Assembly (NCBI GenBank): GCA_900551915.1
Contig: URXT01000011.1
Coordinates: 1-57,079, forward strand
From: an uncultured bacterium
GTDB taxonomy: Bacteria > Cyanobacteriota > Vampirovibrionia > Gastranaerophilales > Gastranaerophilaceae
DNA: 57,079 nucleotides
Direction of reading: 5' to 3'
The notes under the pieces were generated by a model. It was not told the DNA's origin and did not search any database. It saw only the letters and a list, made by a program, of their open reading frames with translations. A program made the position numbers and the translations under genes. Below, piece after piece: positions 44,403 through 52,410 of this stretch; the first letter of the stretch is position 1, and every line of letters starts with the position of its first letter.

Positions 44403-46070
44403 TTACTGCCGGATTTCTATACTCTGTTCTTTAGGCGGAAAATGTTTTTTTCTGTACTCGTCAAGCATTGAACCGGCTTTGCTTATTGCCAAACCTGAAA
44501 TTGCACCGTAAAGCATAGAACGCCCGCCTGATACCAGACTTGCAGAGAAGTACAGTGAGGTTGCAATTGCACCGATTGCCGGAATTCCGGCGCGAAGCAG
44601 GACTGATTGCTGCTGGTCTTTGTTTTCGGATTTGGACAGCCCTACTCCGACAGCTCCAATAGCGGCCAAAATTGACAAAATATCTGTTGGTGCAGAACCG
44701 AGTTTTAAATCTCTGTTCATATCAAAGAAGTTGTCGGTTTCTTTGGTTATGGCGCTGTCGATGTCTTTTACGGTTTTATTTACCTGCTGTTTTAGTTTTA
44801 AATAGTCTTCACGCGGAAGAAGTTTTTTGTAAATAGTCAGCATTTCCTGGAATGCGCCTTTTCCGTTTTCTCCCATTATTTTGTTGATATCTTGTATGTT
44901 TGAAACAAGCTGGTTAATTGTTTCGGTGTTATAGCCGTGAAGATTTTTGTTTTCTTTTATGCTTTGAGAAAGTTTATTCAGCATTTCATTAATTTCAGTA
45001 TTAAGTTTAAGTCGGTTGGCTTTTTCGCTCGGCCCTGAAAGTTTTTTCCAGCTTTCCAGTTTAAGCCGTAAATCTTTGATGATTTGCCGTGAACCGGTAT
45101 CTTTTGTTTTTATGAAGGTCGTGATATGACGAATGATATCAAGCGAGCTGTTGTAAATATCATCAATATCGCGTGTGATGATAAAGCGTGCCTGTTTTGT
45201 TTCGTTTATAAGACGCAGTTTTTTACCGGCAAGCATTTCTTCTGCAATAAATGTTTCATACATTTTTTTTTGTTTGAGGTTGTGAAGATTTCCGACGGTT
45301 GCTTCCCAAACCTCATCTGAAAGCGTTGCAACGTCATTTTTCATAGTCTTGAATCTTGCATCGCGTGCACGCTGGCCGCAGTTTGAATTCCAGGTTCGGC
45401 GGATTAGGGTTTTGTAATCCTCTACTTCGTCAAGCCAGCTTTCAACAGTTTTGCCTTCTACTAAACCGTTTTTGTTTTTTACATTTGAGAGAATCTTTTC
45501 ATCGTAGTCTTCAAAAGTCTGGAACAAGCCGTTTATACGGGTTTTTGCTTTGTCATAGGATTTTTGTACTGTTCGTCGTCCTATTTTTTCATAAACTTCC
45601 GTAATTTTTGAATGAATTTTTTTTGTTACTTTGGTTTTTGACATAAGCTTTTCAAACGAAATGTCTTTTATTGAAACAAAATTGTTAATGCTTTTTGCTT
45701 TTTCAAGAAATTTGTTAAGCTTGTTCAAGGTGAAGGTATAAAACTCTTCAAACTTGCCGACCTGGCCGTTCTGGCGTTGTTTGTTGAGTTTGGTTTCAAG
45801 TTTTTCAGTCCATTTTTCAATAGTTTTGTAGGCATTTTTCGGCAGTCCTCTCATCAAAAATAAAATTGCCGCACCGGCGCCGAGTGCTGAAAAAGCTATT
45901 GTTTTACCGAGTTTTCTTGTTTGTTTTTCTTCGGTCTGTTTGGCTTCAAAGCTGTCGGGTGCTGCCGGCGGAAGGTTTTGCAGCAAGGCAGATTGTCCAG
46001 ACGGATTTAGGTTGAAATCCGCGAAGGGGTTCTTTTTATTATAATTTTGTACGCCGACTAAATCTGCCAT
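44403..46070 (-). CDS. Large membrane-associated helical protein, unknown function
   Basis: A 555-residue protein I do not recognise. The N terminus is polar and Pro/Asn-rich (FADFNLNPSGQSALLQ), then a hydrophobic segment at about 54-70 (TIAFSALGAGAAILFLM). Residues 80-440 are almost wholly charged helix with coiled-coil character (EKWTEKLETKLNKQRQ and onward). Two or three hydrophobic segments follow near the C terminus (ILSILAAIGAVGVGL, AGIPAIGAIATSLYF, GAISGLAISKAGSML), then a basic tail. This suggests a long cytoplasmic or periplasmic coiled-coil bracket anchored at both ends. AGGTAG precedes the ATG. It is downstream of the LPS genes but may be separately transcribed (72-bp gap). Confidence 0.7.
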   Translation of the reverse strand: MADLVGVQNYNKKNPFADFNLNPSGQSALLQNLPPAAPDSFEAKQTEEKQTRKLGKTIAFSALGAGAAILFLMRGLPKNAYKTIEKWTEKLETKLNKQRQNGQVGKFEEFYTFTLNKLNKFLEKAKSINNFVSIKDISFEKLMSKTKVTKKIHSKITEVYEKIGRRTVQKSYDKAKTRINGLFQTFEDYDEKILSNVKNKNGLVEGKTVESWLDEVEDYKTLIRRTWNSNCGQRARDARFKTMKNDVATLSDEVWEATVGNLHNLKQKKMYETFIAEEMLAGKKLRLINETKQARFIITRDIDDIYNSSLDIIRHITTFIKTKDTGSRQIIKDLRLKLESWKKLSGPSEKANRLKLNTEINEMLNKLSQSIKENKNLHGYNTETINQLVSNIQDINKIMGENGKGAFQEMLTIYKKLLPREDYLKLKQQVNKTVKDIDSAITKETDNFFDMNRDLKLGSAPTDILSILAAIGAVGVGLSKSENKDQQQSVLLRAGIPAIGAIATSLYFSASLVSGGRSMLYGAISGLAISKAGSMLDEYRKKHFPPKEQSIEIRQ

Positions 46071-46142
46071 AAAAACATCTACCTGTTTTAATAAACGTTA
46101 TTTTGGCATAAATTTTGCTTATTTGTTAAAAATAAAATTAAT

Positions 46143-47273
46143 TTATTTAACATTTTGTAATGCTTTTTCGATTTCAATTGCGGCTTCCTTTGAGGAAATC
46201 TTGTCGGAAAGTTTTGATTTTACTTGCGAAAGCTCTTTTACAAAATTGTTTCTGTAATCCTTGTCATATAAAATCTTTTCAATTTCGTAGGAAATATTTT
46301 CGATGTTTACTTTGCCCTGAATAATTTCAGGAACGACAATTTTTCCGGCAATGATATTTGGAAGCGAAACCATTTTAATACATCTTACAATTAAATATAT
46401 CAGGTAGAAAAGCCATGGCCCGCGGTAAGCAATTATCATCGGAGTTTCGTAGATTGCAGCCTCCAGTGCGACTGTACCCGAGGCAAGAATTAGCGCGTCG
46501 GAAACGCTTAAAAGTGCTTGATTATCGCCTTTTATAACTTTGTAATCCGTATGTTTTAAATATTTGTCGAAAACTGCGTCTGGCAAATTCGGAGCATGTG
46601 AAATTACAAATTGAACATCCGGATGAAGTTTTTGTAAATTTTTTGCCGTTTTGACAAAAACCTTCATCAGCTGTGCCAGTTCAAACTTTCTCGAACCCGG
46701 AAAAATCGCCACAAGTTTTTTGTTTTTATCTAAATCGTATTTTGCAAAAAATTCTTCGCGGTTTGCTTTTTGAGGGAGCTGCGATACTAGCGGATGCCCG
46801 CAATAATGGGTTTTGATACCGTGATTTTCATACATTTCTTTTTCAAACGGAAAAATGCACAAAACTTCATCAATATTTTTTTTGATTGCGTTAATCCGCC
46901 ACTTGCGGCTTGCCCAAACCTGCGGTGGAATGTAATAAAAAGTTTTTATACCGGCTTTTTTAAGGAATTTTGCCATGTTGAGGTTGAATGCGCCGTAATC
47001 GGTCAGCAAAACCAAATCCGGTTTGAATTCTTTTGTTAAATAATCCAAAACCTTTTTGCCGAGTATAATATGGTTAAACAATATTGCCGGTGAAAGACCG
47101 ACTGCGCCCATTTTCTTGTGGTCGGAAAAAAGTTTAATTCCGGCAGCTTTCAAATTCTCGCCGCCAATGCCTTCGATTTCAATATCATGATTTAATTCAA
47201 AAAGACGTTTCGCCACCATTGACGCGTGGATGTCGCCTGAATGTTCGCCTGTAATTATAAAAACTTTTTTCAT
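46143..47273 (-). CDS. lpxB: Lipid-A-disaccharide synthase
   Basis: Glycosyltransferase (GT19) joining UDP-diacylglucosamine and lipid X in lipid A synthesis, 376 residues, on the inner face of the inner membrane. It starts KKVFIITGEHSGDIHAS (the SGD signature), followed by GIGGENLKAAGI, DYGAFNLNMAKF, YYIPPQVWASRKWR and the C-terminal GNQALLSVSDALILASGTVALEAA (key SGTVALEA). It overlaps the upstream lpxI by 4 nt. Presence of lpxB and lpxI indicates a lipid A-type outer membrane, at least in potential. Confidence 0.95.
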   Translation of the reverse strand: MKKVFIITGEHSGDIHASMVAKRLFELNHDIEIEGIGGENLKAAGIKLFSDHKKMGAVGLSPAILFNHIILGKKVLDYLTKEFKPDLVLLTDYGAFNLNMAKFLKKAGIKTFYYIPPQVWASRKWRINAIKKNIDEVLCIFPFEKEMYENHGIKTHYCGHPLVSQLPQKANREEFFAKYDLDKNKKLVAIFPGSRKFELAQLMKVFVKTAKNLQKLHPDVQFVISHAPNLPDAVFDKYLKHTDYKVIKGDNQALLSVSDALILASGTVALEAAIYETPMIIAYRGPWLFYLIYLIVRCIKMVSLPNIIAGKIVVPEIIQGKVNIENISYEIEKILYDKDYRNNFVKELSQVKSKLSDKISSKEAAIEIEKALQNVK

Positions 47274-48091
47274 GAATTCACTGCCATTAATACAATGTTA
47301 TTTTCATCTGCAAATTTTATAACTTCTTCCTGATTTACGATGATTGTTTCATCGGCTTCAACCGCAAGAAGCGCTGCTTTGTATTTTTTCATGGTTTTTA
47401 AAGTTCTCAAACCTACTGCCGGAATGTCAAAACGTTTGTCCTGTTTTGGTTTTGCAACTTTTACAACGACTGCGTCTTTTTTGGCAAGCTTAGCGCCGCG
47501 TTTGATACACATGTCAGTTCCTTCAATAGCTTCAACGGCCATTGCCATTTTATCTTTAATTACAACTGACTGTCCGACATCGATTTTTCCCATTTCTTTG
47601 GCGAGCCAAAAGCCATAGTTTACATCCTGAAGCTGTTCTTCAGTCGGTTTGTTTTTGCCGAGAACGCCTGCCGGAATCATAAGGTTTTTGATGAAAATTG
47701 TCTGGTCAAGAACGGTAATTCCGAGTTTTTCGAATTCTCTGACGATTAAAAGCATAACTTCATCATCATTTAATCTTTTAATTGTTTTTAAAAGTTCAAT
47801 TGCGCGCGAGTCGAATTTATGAAGCTGTAAAAGCACGCGTTTGTGAACTTTTCCCAAAAAAGTTGCTTGTTTTATTTCTTCTGTTTTTAAAATATTTTCG
47901 ATTTTGTTTATTTCGCCGGGATGGCAGTCATAAACTTTTGAGCAGTATTTTTTTAGTTTTGCGCGGTTGTCTTTTGCGAGCGATATGCAGACAACGTCAA
48001 ATCCGTTTTCTTTTGCATATTGTGCCATTTTTACAGGCAAAATCCCGTCGCCTGCAATTAATCCCTGTTTATTTTCCAACATTAAAGACAT
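47270..48091 (-). CDS. lpxI: UDP-2,3-diacylglucosamine diphosphatase LpxI
   Basis: Hydrolyses UDP-diacylglucosamine to lipid X, the step before LpxB; the LpxI (former DUF1009) type rather than LpxH, 273 residues. The N-terminal domain has GLIAGDGILPVKMAQYAKEN, and the C-terminal catalytic domain has VGQSVVIKDKMAMAVEAIEG, TDMCIKRGAKL, VKVAKPKQDKRFDIPAVG (RFDxPxxG motif) and VEADETIIV. AGAGGA lies before the ATG at 48091. It overlaps lpxB by ATGA, a pairing common in bacteria that use LpxI. Confidence 0.93.
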   Translation of the reverse strand: MSLMLENKQGLIAGDGILPVKMAQYAKENGFDVVCISLAKDNRAKLKKYCSKVYDCHPGEINKIENILKTEEIKQATFLGKVHKRVLLQLHKFDSRAIELLKTIKRLNDDEVMLLIVREFEKLGITVLDQTIFIKNLMIPAGVLGKNKPTEEQLQDVNYGFWLAKEMGKIDVGQSVVIKDKMAMAVEAIEGTDMCIKRGAKLAKKDAVVVKVAKPKQDKRFDIPAVGLRTLKTMKKYKAALLAVEADETIIVNQEEVIKFADENNIVLMAVNS

Positions 48092-48127
48092 TTTTATAAT
48101 TCCTCTTTTACTGCTATTTTATCACAA

Positions 48128-48751
48128 TTATTTTTTTAATGAATATATTTCTTCAACTTCTTTTTCATTTAAAAATACCGCACCGCCGAGAAGTTTGCTT
48201 TGCAAAACCACCTGAGCGTAGCTTTCCGCTAGTTCCAAATTCAGATAAGCTTCTTTTGCGGTCTGTCCGGCTGAAATCATACCGTGATTTGCCATTAAGA
48301 TTACATTGTAATCCTTAAAATATTTTGCTGTTTTTTCAACCAGAGCGTTTGACCCGGGAAGCGCATATTCAGCAAGCGGAATTTGCCCGAAATAAAACAA
48401 ATTCTCCGGCATTATAGGTTCATCAAGAGCTTTTTTGCAGGCTGCAAATGTGCTTAAATAAGGCGAATGCATGTGAAGAATAAAATTCACATCAGGCCGC
48501 TGTTTGTAGTATTCAACATGGAGCATTTTTTCGCTGGAAGGTTTTTTGCTGCCGTCTGTCAGATTTCCGGCAAAATCTATCAGAACAAGTTCGTCATCTT
48601 CAAGATATTCATTTGCAGAGCCTGAGGTTGTAATTAAAATCTTATCTTCAAAGCGTGCAGACATATTTCCGGAAATTCCCGGTGTCATATTTTTTTTGCC
48701 TGCTAGTTTACCATAATATATTAGTGTTTGTTTTAATTCATTTAATTCCAT
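48128..48751 (-). CDS. Class II aldolase/adducin-family protein
   Basis: Zn-dependent class II aldolase fold (fuculose-phosphate, ribulose-phosphate 4-epimerase or MtnB type), 207 residues. TPGISGNMSARFEDKILITTSG is the substrate-binding GNxSxR and SG region; ILHMHSPYLSTF gives the metal His pair and ILMANHGMISAG the third His; PSSEKMLHVEYYKQ carries the catalytic acid. An ATG at 48781 overlaps the upstream gene by 29 bp; the ATG at 48751 immediately after its stop suits operon spacing. In an envelope operon it may supply a sugar phosphate, but which one is unknown. Confidence 0.85.
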   Translation of the reverse strand: MELNELKQTLIYYGKLAGKKNMTPGISGNMSARFEDKILITTSGSANEYLEDDELVLIDFAGNLTDGSKKPSSEKMLHVEYYKQRPDVNFILHMHSPYLSTFAACKKALDEPIMPENLFYFGQIPLAEYALPGSNALVEKTAKYFKDYNVILMANHGMISAGQTAKEAYLNLELAESYAQVVLQSKLLGGAVFLNEKEVEEIYSLKK

Positions 48752-48752
48752 T

Positions 48753-51050
48753 TTATAATTGTTCTCTATTTGGATCTTCAATATCTATTACCTGTGCGTA
48801 AGTGCGTTTTGCCGGCTTGGTTTTAGGCTTATCTTCCGGGAAAACTACAGGTTTAACATATTTTTTAGTATCGCGTCCGACTCTTTCCGGATGAACTATT
48901 TCCATTTTATCGTATTCAACCGAAGATCCTTTGGTATCTAAAGCCATTGCAATTGTAAAATATGTCTGCTGGCGCATAAAGTCATAACCAAAGCTTACTT
49001 TAAAATCATCTGGCCCAAGAGCAACAATAAATGCGTTTTCCTGAAATTCTTTATTATTGGGCGAGTCGTTTGAAAGGTTAATTGTTGCTGCATAAGCAAC
49101 TGTAAGATATTTATTTACCCTGATAGCTTCGCGTAAAAATACGCTGGATTTACCGTATCTGTATGTATCAAAACGCGGTAAGGGTGTATGGTCGTCATAT
49201 GCAGTAAGGAAATATCCGATATCCTGTATCCAGTATTTATACTGGGTGTGCAATACCGGACCAACTCTTCCTACAAATTGTGTATCTCCTGTTCCATATA
49301 AAGCTGCGCTTCCCTGAAGCACCATGCTGGCATCTAGATGAAGCCTTTTGGGTGTGTTGTGGTATGAATATAAGGATTGGGCAATGCTTCCCATATATTT
49401 AAAACGGGTTGTACCCATTTCCGGAGATTTGATATTTTCATCAAACCTGTTTACATCTGTATCGTGCATATAACCTGCGGTTAATCTCTGCTGGAATGTT
49501 AACGGTTTGTTTTTGCCAAGGAAATCCGGGATTTGTGTGCCGTCCATGTAAACAAGTTCAGCCAAATATTTGGCCATACGCTGTCCCATCCACCAGTCGT
49601 TCATATAAGAGTTAACACCGTATTGAAAAAGCAGTTTGTCATCAAGTTTTTGTTTGCCTCGCATTACAAAGATATTTTCAGCACTTCCATACATCATATC
49701 TGTTCTGTTGGTTGCGCTTGTGTATCTTAATGCTCCGCCAAATCCTATACCGTCTTTGTAGTTAATCAACGGCATAACTTTTATTGTTGAGCCGAAAGGC
49801 GCATCAAATACAAATCCGGGGCCGGCAAACATTCCTATTCTTGAGCGCGAACCGAATTCAGGAATATTTGTTTCAACGTAGCTGTGGTTTTTATCTGTGT
49901 GGACAGTCAGTCTTTTGAAATCATAAATCTTTGAATCTCCAAACTGAACGCTTCCGTCTTTGACGCTTATTACGTCATGTTGTTCTTTTCCGTTTATTTT
50001 TAAGTTTTTGGCTACAATTTTTACTTTTGTATTTCCGACAAGGTCATCCATGTGTGACTGAGCGGCTTCCGGAATTACCATCTGATCAATTCTGACTTTC
50101 ATAAACTGGGTTTGAAGCCTTAATATGTAAGAATCTTCAGCAACCAGTTTACCTTTTTCGAGAACTACAAGTTCGTCAGAGGCATTAGCAGTTTCTGCAT
50201 AAATCGTCATATTTGGCTGCTTTGATTTTAATTTATCAATAAATGCATTTTCTTCATTCAGATTAATTTGAAGATAATCACCATACATTTTGTTGCCATC
50301 TTTCACAACCTCAACGTTGTCGAAAGCTTTAATTACATTGCTTACAGAATTATAAGTAATTCTGTCGCCGATAATGGTAACATTTTGAGCGGGAAAGGTT
50401 AAAGATGGTCTGCCTAAAGCTTCAACTTCTTCGGTGCCTTCAAGATAGTTGACTACTTCGCAGTCAAGAATGGCATCTTTTTCTGCTTCAACCTGCTTAA
50501 TTCCGCCTTGAATTTTTATGTTATTTTCATCTTCGGTTTCAGCCGTCTCTTTTTCTGAATTTTTTTGTTCCGTAGTTTCAGTGGCGTTATCTTCTTTTTT
50601 ATTTTTTTTAAAGATATTAAGGCTCTTTTTTTCTTTCGAATTTGAATTTGTTATATCAATTAAATTTTGAAGATTTTCCTGCTGCAAGTCTTCGAGAGTT
50701 GTTTCATCATCATCTTCGAGAAGTTTTTTTAGCTCCTGTTCTTCAAGCTTTTTTTGTTGAAGCATTTCTTCATGTGCTTTAATTTTAAAGTGGTTATTTA
50801 TTTTTATGCGCATTTGTTTTATGAAGGGCATTCCGTTAGAAAGCTCAGACTGTTCGGGGTCTTTAACTTCGCGGTTTATGATTACTTCACGGGTATTCAG
50901 AGGTGCTTCATAGAAAAAACTTTGAATATCTTCAAGCTCCTGCTGCTCTTTTGTTCTTTCGATTGACGGATGTTGATAGATGTCTGTGAAAGAATATGCG
51001 GCATTTGGCAGCATTAGAGTTATTAAAGTTGTTATTACTAATTTTTTCAA
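48753..51050 (-). CDS. OstA/LptD-like outer membrane protein
   Basis: Probable LPS-assembly or related outer-membrane protein, 765 residues. TTG start at 51050 with AAGGAA 7 nt upstream, then a signal peptide (KKLVITTLITLMLPNAAYS). A charged linker with Gln/Glu/Lys runs of about 100 residues precedes an OstA/LptA-type domain with TIIGDRITYNSVSNVIKAFD and VVKDGNKMYGDYLQINLNEE. The last 400 residues alternate short strands and aromatic residues (PLINYKDGIGFGGALRYTSA, LFQYGVNSYMNDWWMGQ) as in a beta-barrel. The end is non-barrel and basic. It lies between an M23 peptidase and lpx genes, consistent with LPS transport. Cyanobacterial LptD-like proteins diverge similarly; LptD is an inference. Confidence 0.82.
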   Translation of the reverse strand: MKKLVITTLITLMLPNAAYSFTDIYQHPSIERTKEQQELEDIQSFFYEAPLNTREVIINREVKDPEQSELSNGMPFIKQMRIKINNHFKIKAHEEMLQQKKLEEQELKKLLEDDDETTLEDLQQENLQNLIDITNSNSKEKKSLNIFKKNKKEDNATETTEQKNSEKETAETEDENNIKIQGGIKQVEAEKDAILDCEVVNYLEGTEEVEALGRPSLTFPAQNVTIIGDRITYNSVSNVIKAFDNVEVVKDGNKMYGDYLQINLNEENAFIDKLKSKQPNMTIYAETANASDELVVLEKGKLVAEDSYILRLQTQFMKVRIDQMVIPEAAQSHMDDLVGNTKVKIVAKNLKINGKEQHDVISVKDGSVQFGDSKIYDFKRLTVHTDKNHSYVETNIPEFGSRSRIGMFAGPGFVFDAPFGSTIKVMPLINYKDGIGFGGALRYTSATNRTDMMYGSAENIFVMRGKQKLDDKLLFQYGVNSYMNDWWMGQRMAKYLAELVYMDGTQIPDFLGKNKPLTFQQRLTAGYMHDTDVNRFDENIKSPEMGTTRFKYMGSIAQSLYSYHNTPKRLHLDASMVLQGSAALYGTGDTQFVGRVGPVLHTQYKYWIQDIGYFLTAYDDHTPLPRFDTYRYGKSSVFLREAIRVNKYLTVAYAATINLSNDSPNNKEFQENAFIVALGPDDFKVSFGYDFMRQQTYFTIAMALDTKGSSVEYDKMEIVHPERVGRDTKKYVKPVVFPEDKPKTKPAKRTYAQVIDIEDPNREQL

Positions 51051-51065
51051 GATTAATTCCTTTTA

Positions 51066-52190
51066 CTAAATAAACTGAAGCGGATTATTCGGTTTTCCGT
51101 TAATTCTTACTTCAAAGTGGCAGTGCGGGCCTGTGGAATAGCCTGTTGTGCCTTCAAGTCCGATTACCTGGCCTTTTGTAACTGTTTGGCCATTGCTGAC
51201 TTTGATTGTCGACATGTGCGCATATAATGTTGTGGTTGGCTTTCCGCCGACAACGCCATGGTCTATTATAACAACTTTTCCATATCCGCCGTACCAGCCT
51301 GAATAAATTACTTTACCGCTGTTTGAGGCTCTTATGCTTCCGCCGTTCGGCCCGCCGATGTCAACTCCGGAGTGGAAGGTTCTGCTGTTAAAAATCGGAT
51401 GTGTTCTCCAGCCGAATGGAGATGTTATTCTTCCTGCTATAGGTTTCATGAATCCTCCAGAGGCTGTTTTAACTGTTGAGTTGTTGTAGCCTTTGCTTAT
51501 CATTTTTTGGAGGTTTTCTGACTGCCGTTCAAGCTCTCTTTCGGCTTTTTGGTAGTATGCTTTGTTGGTTTTCAGCTTATTAATCATGCTCTGATTTTGA
51601 GCAATAGCTTGTTTGATTGACCTTTGTTGTGAATTTATATCATCAATTGTTGAGGCCAGCGCAAGTTTTTGAGCTTCAACATCTTTTTTCATTTTTGCAA
51701 GTTTTTGTGATTTTTCTCTCAATTCAACCATTTTGTTGTAATCACGTTTGATGATAATTCTTTCGAAATAAACAACATCAAGAAGCGCGTTTACGTCTTT
51801 TGCAGAAAGAATAAGCTCAAACATTCCGAGCCTTTGATTTTTGAAAACCTGACGTATCCTGCTTTTGAGCTGGGCATCAGAATTGTTAAAATCCGTTTGA
51901 GCCTTGGATAATTCTATTTCCATACGGTTAAGTTTATTTTGCAAGGCATTATACTGAGCTTTTGAGCTTTCAAGAGTTGAATGAGTGTTTTCAAGCTTTT
52001 GCTGGTTTCGGTACAATTTGTTTTTTTCAAGCCCTTCAAGAAGTTGAATTCGTTTGATTTTTTCTCTTGTTTGTCTTTTTTTCTGGTCAAGCGAGGTTGC
52101 ACAAGCCTGCTGCGGTGTTACAGTGGCTAAGCAGATTAACACCATCAAGATAGTTATAAATAAATTTTGAAAAGTTTTGGTTAAATTCAT
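51066..52190 (-). CDS. M23-family peptidase with coiled coil (EnvC-like)
   Basis: Exported cell-wall factor, 374 residues. A signal peptide (MNLTKTFQNLFITILMVLIC...ACA) is followed by a long coiled coil (about 35-235: KRQTREKIKRIQLLEGLEKN onwards) and a LytM domain. Metal ligands are visible: HSGVDIGG (H and D) and GPHCHFEVRING (HxH), with HPIFNSRTFH before, so the peptidase should be active, unlike EnvC of E. coli. Coiled coil plus LytM suggests peptidoglycan cleavage at division or murein maturation. A 34-aa membrane peptide gene lies 8 bp upstream; the OstA/LptD-like gene starts 15 bp downstream. Confidence 0.92.
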   Translation of the reverse strand: MNLTKTFQNLFITILMVLICLATVTPQQACATSLDQKKRQTREKIKRIQLLEGLEKNKLYRNQQKLENTHSTLESSKAQYNALQNKLNRMEIELSKAQTDFNNSDAQLKSRIRQVFKNQRLGMFELILSAKDVNALLDVVYFERIIIKRDYNKMVELREKSQKLAKMKKDVEAQKLALASTIDDINSQQRSIKQAIAQNQSMINKLKTNKAYYQKAERELERQSENLQKMISKGYNNSTVKTASGGFMKPIAGRITSPFGWRTHPIFNSRTFHSGVDIGGPNGGSIRASNSGKVIYSGWYGGYGKVVIIDHGVVGGKPTTTLYAHMSTIKVSNGQTVTKGQVIGLEGTTGYSTGPHCHFEVRINGKPNNPLQFI

Positions 52191-52198
52191 TTATTTTC

Positions 52199-52303
52199 CT
52201 ATTTGAAAATGAGAGGCAGCATCATTAAGCCTACAGTCCAGGCAATAAAAGTTACGGCAATAATACCGATAATTAATTTTTGATGTTTTCTGAAAAATTC
52301 CAT
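52199..52303 (-). CDS. 34-residue single-pass membrane peptide
   Basis: A small open frame with sequence M-EFFRKHQK followed by a single hydrophobic segment LIIGIIAVTFIAWTVGLMML and PLIF-K. AGGGG lies 6 nt before the ATG, a good match to strong start regions, and a promoter (TTGCAC, 16 bp, TACAAT) lies upstream. Its TAG stop forms part of the AGGAAA preceding the M23 peptidase start, giving an operon of two. The MEFFRKHQK-TM pattern resembles the membrane-anchor N terminus of SurA/PpiD-type proteins, so it may be a folding or anchor subunit; function unknown. Confidence 0.7.
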   Translation of the reverse strand: MEFFRKHQKLIIGIIAVTFIAWTVGLMMLPLIFK

Positions 52304-52329
52304 CTTCTTCCCCTAAGTTTACTATTTAT

Positions 52330-52357
52330 ATTGTACTATAAAAAATATTTTGTGCAA
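52330..52357 (-). promoter_or_regulatory. Promoter of the envelope operon
   Basis: On the minus strand TTGCAC (52357-52352), 16 bp, TACAAT (52335-52330), about 27 bp before the ATG of the 34-aa gene. Confidence 0.6.
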
Positions 52358-52373
52358 TTATGTAAAATTTAAT

Positions 52374-52402
52374 TTGCAAAAAATCCCGATATCATTTAAT
52401 AT
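52374..52402 (+). promoter_or_regulatory. Promoter of the STAND-TPR gene
   Basis: TTGCAA (52374-52379), 17 bp, TAATAT (52397-52402), then 8 nt to the ATG at 52411. No ribosome-binding site, so the transcript is leaderless or nearly so. It is divergent from the envelope-operon promoter. Confidence 0.5.
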
Positions 52403-52410
52403 TAACTTAT

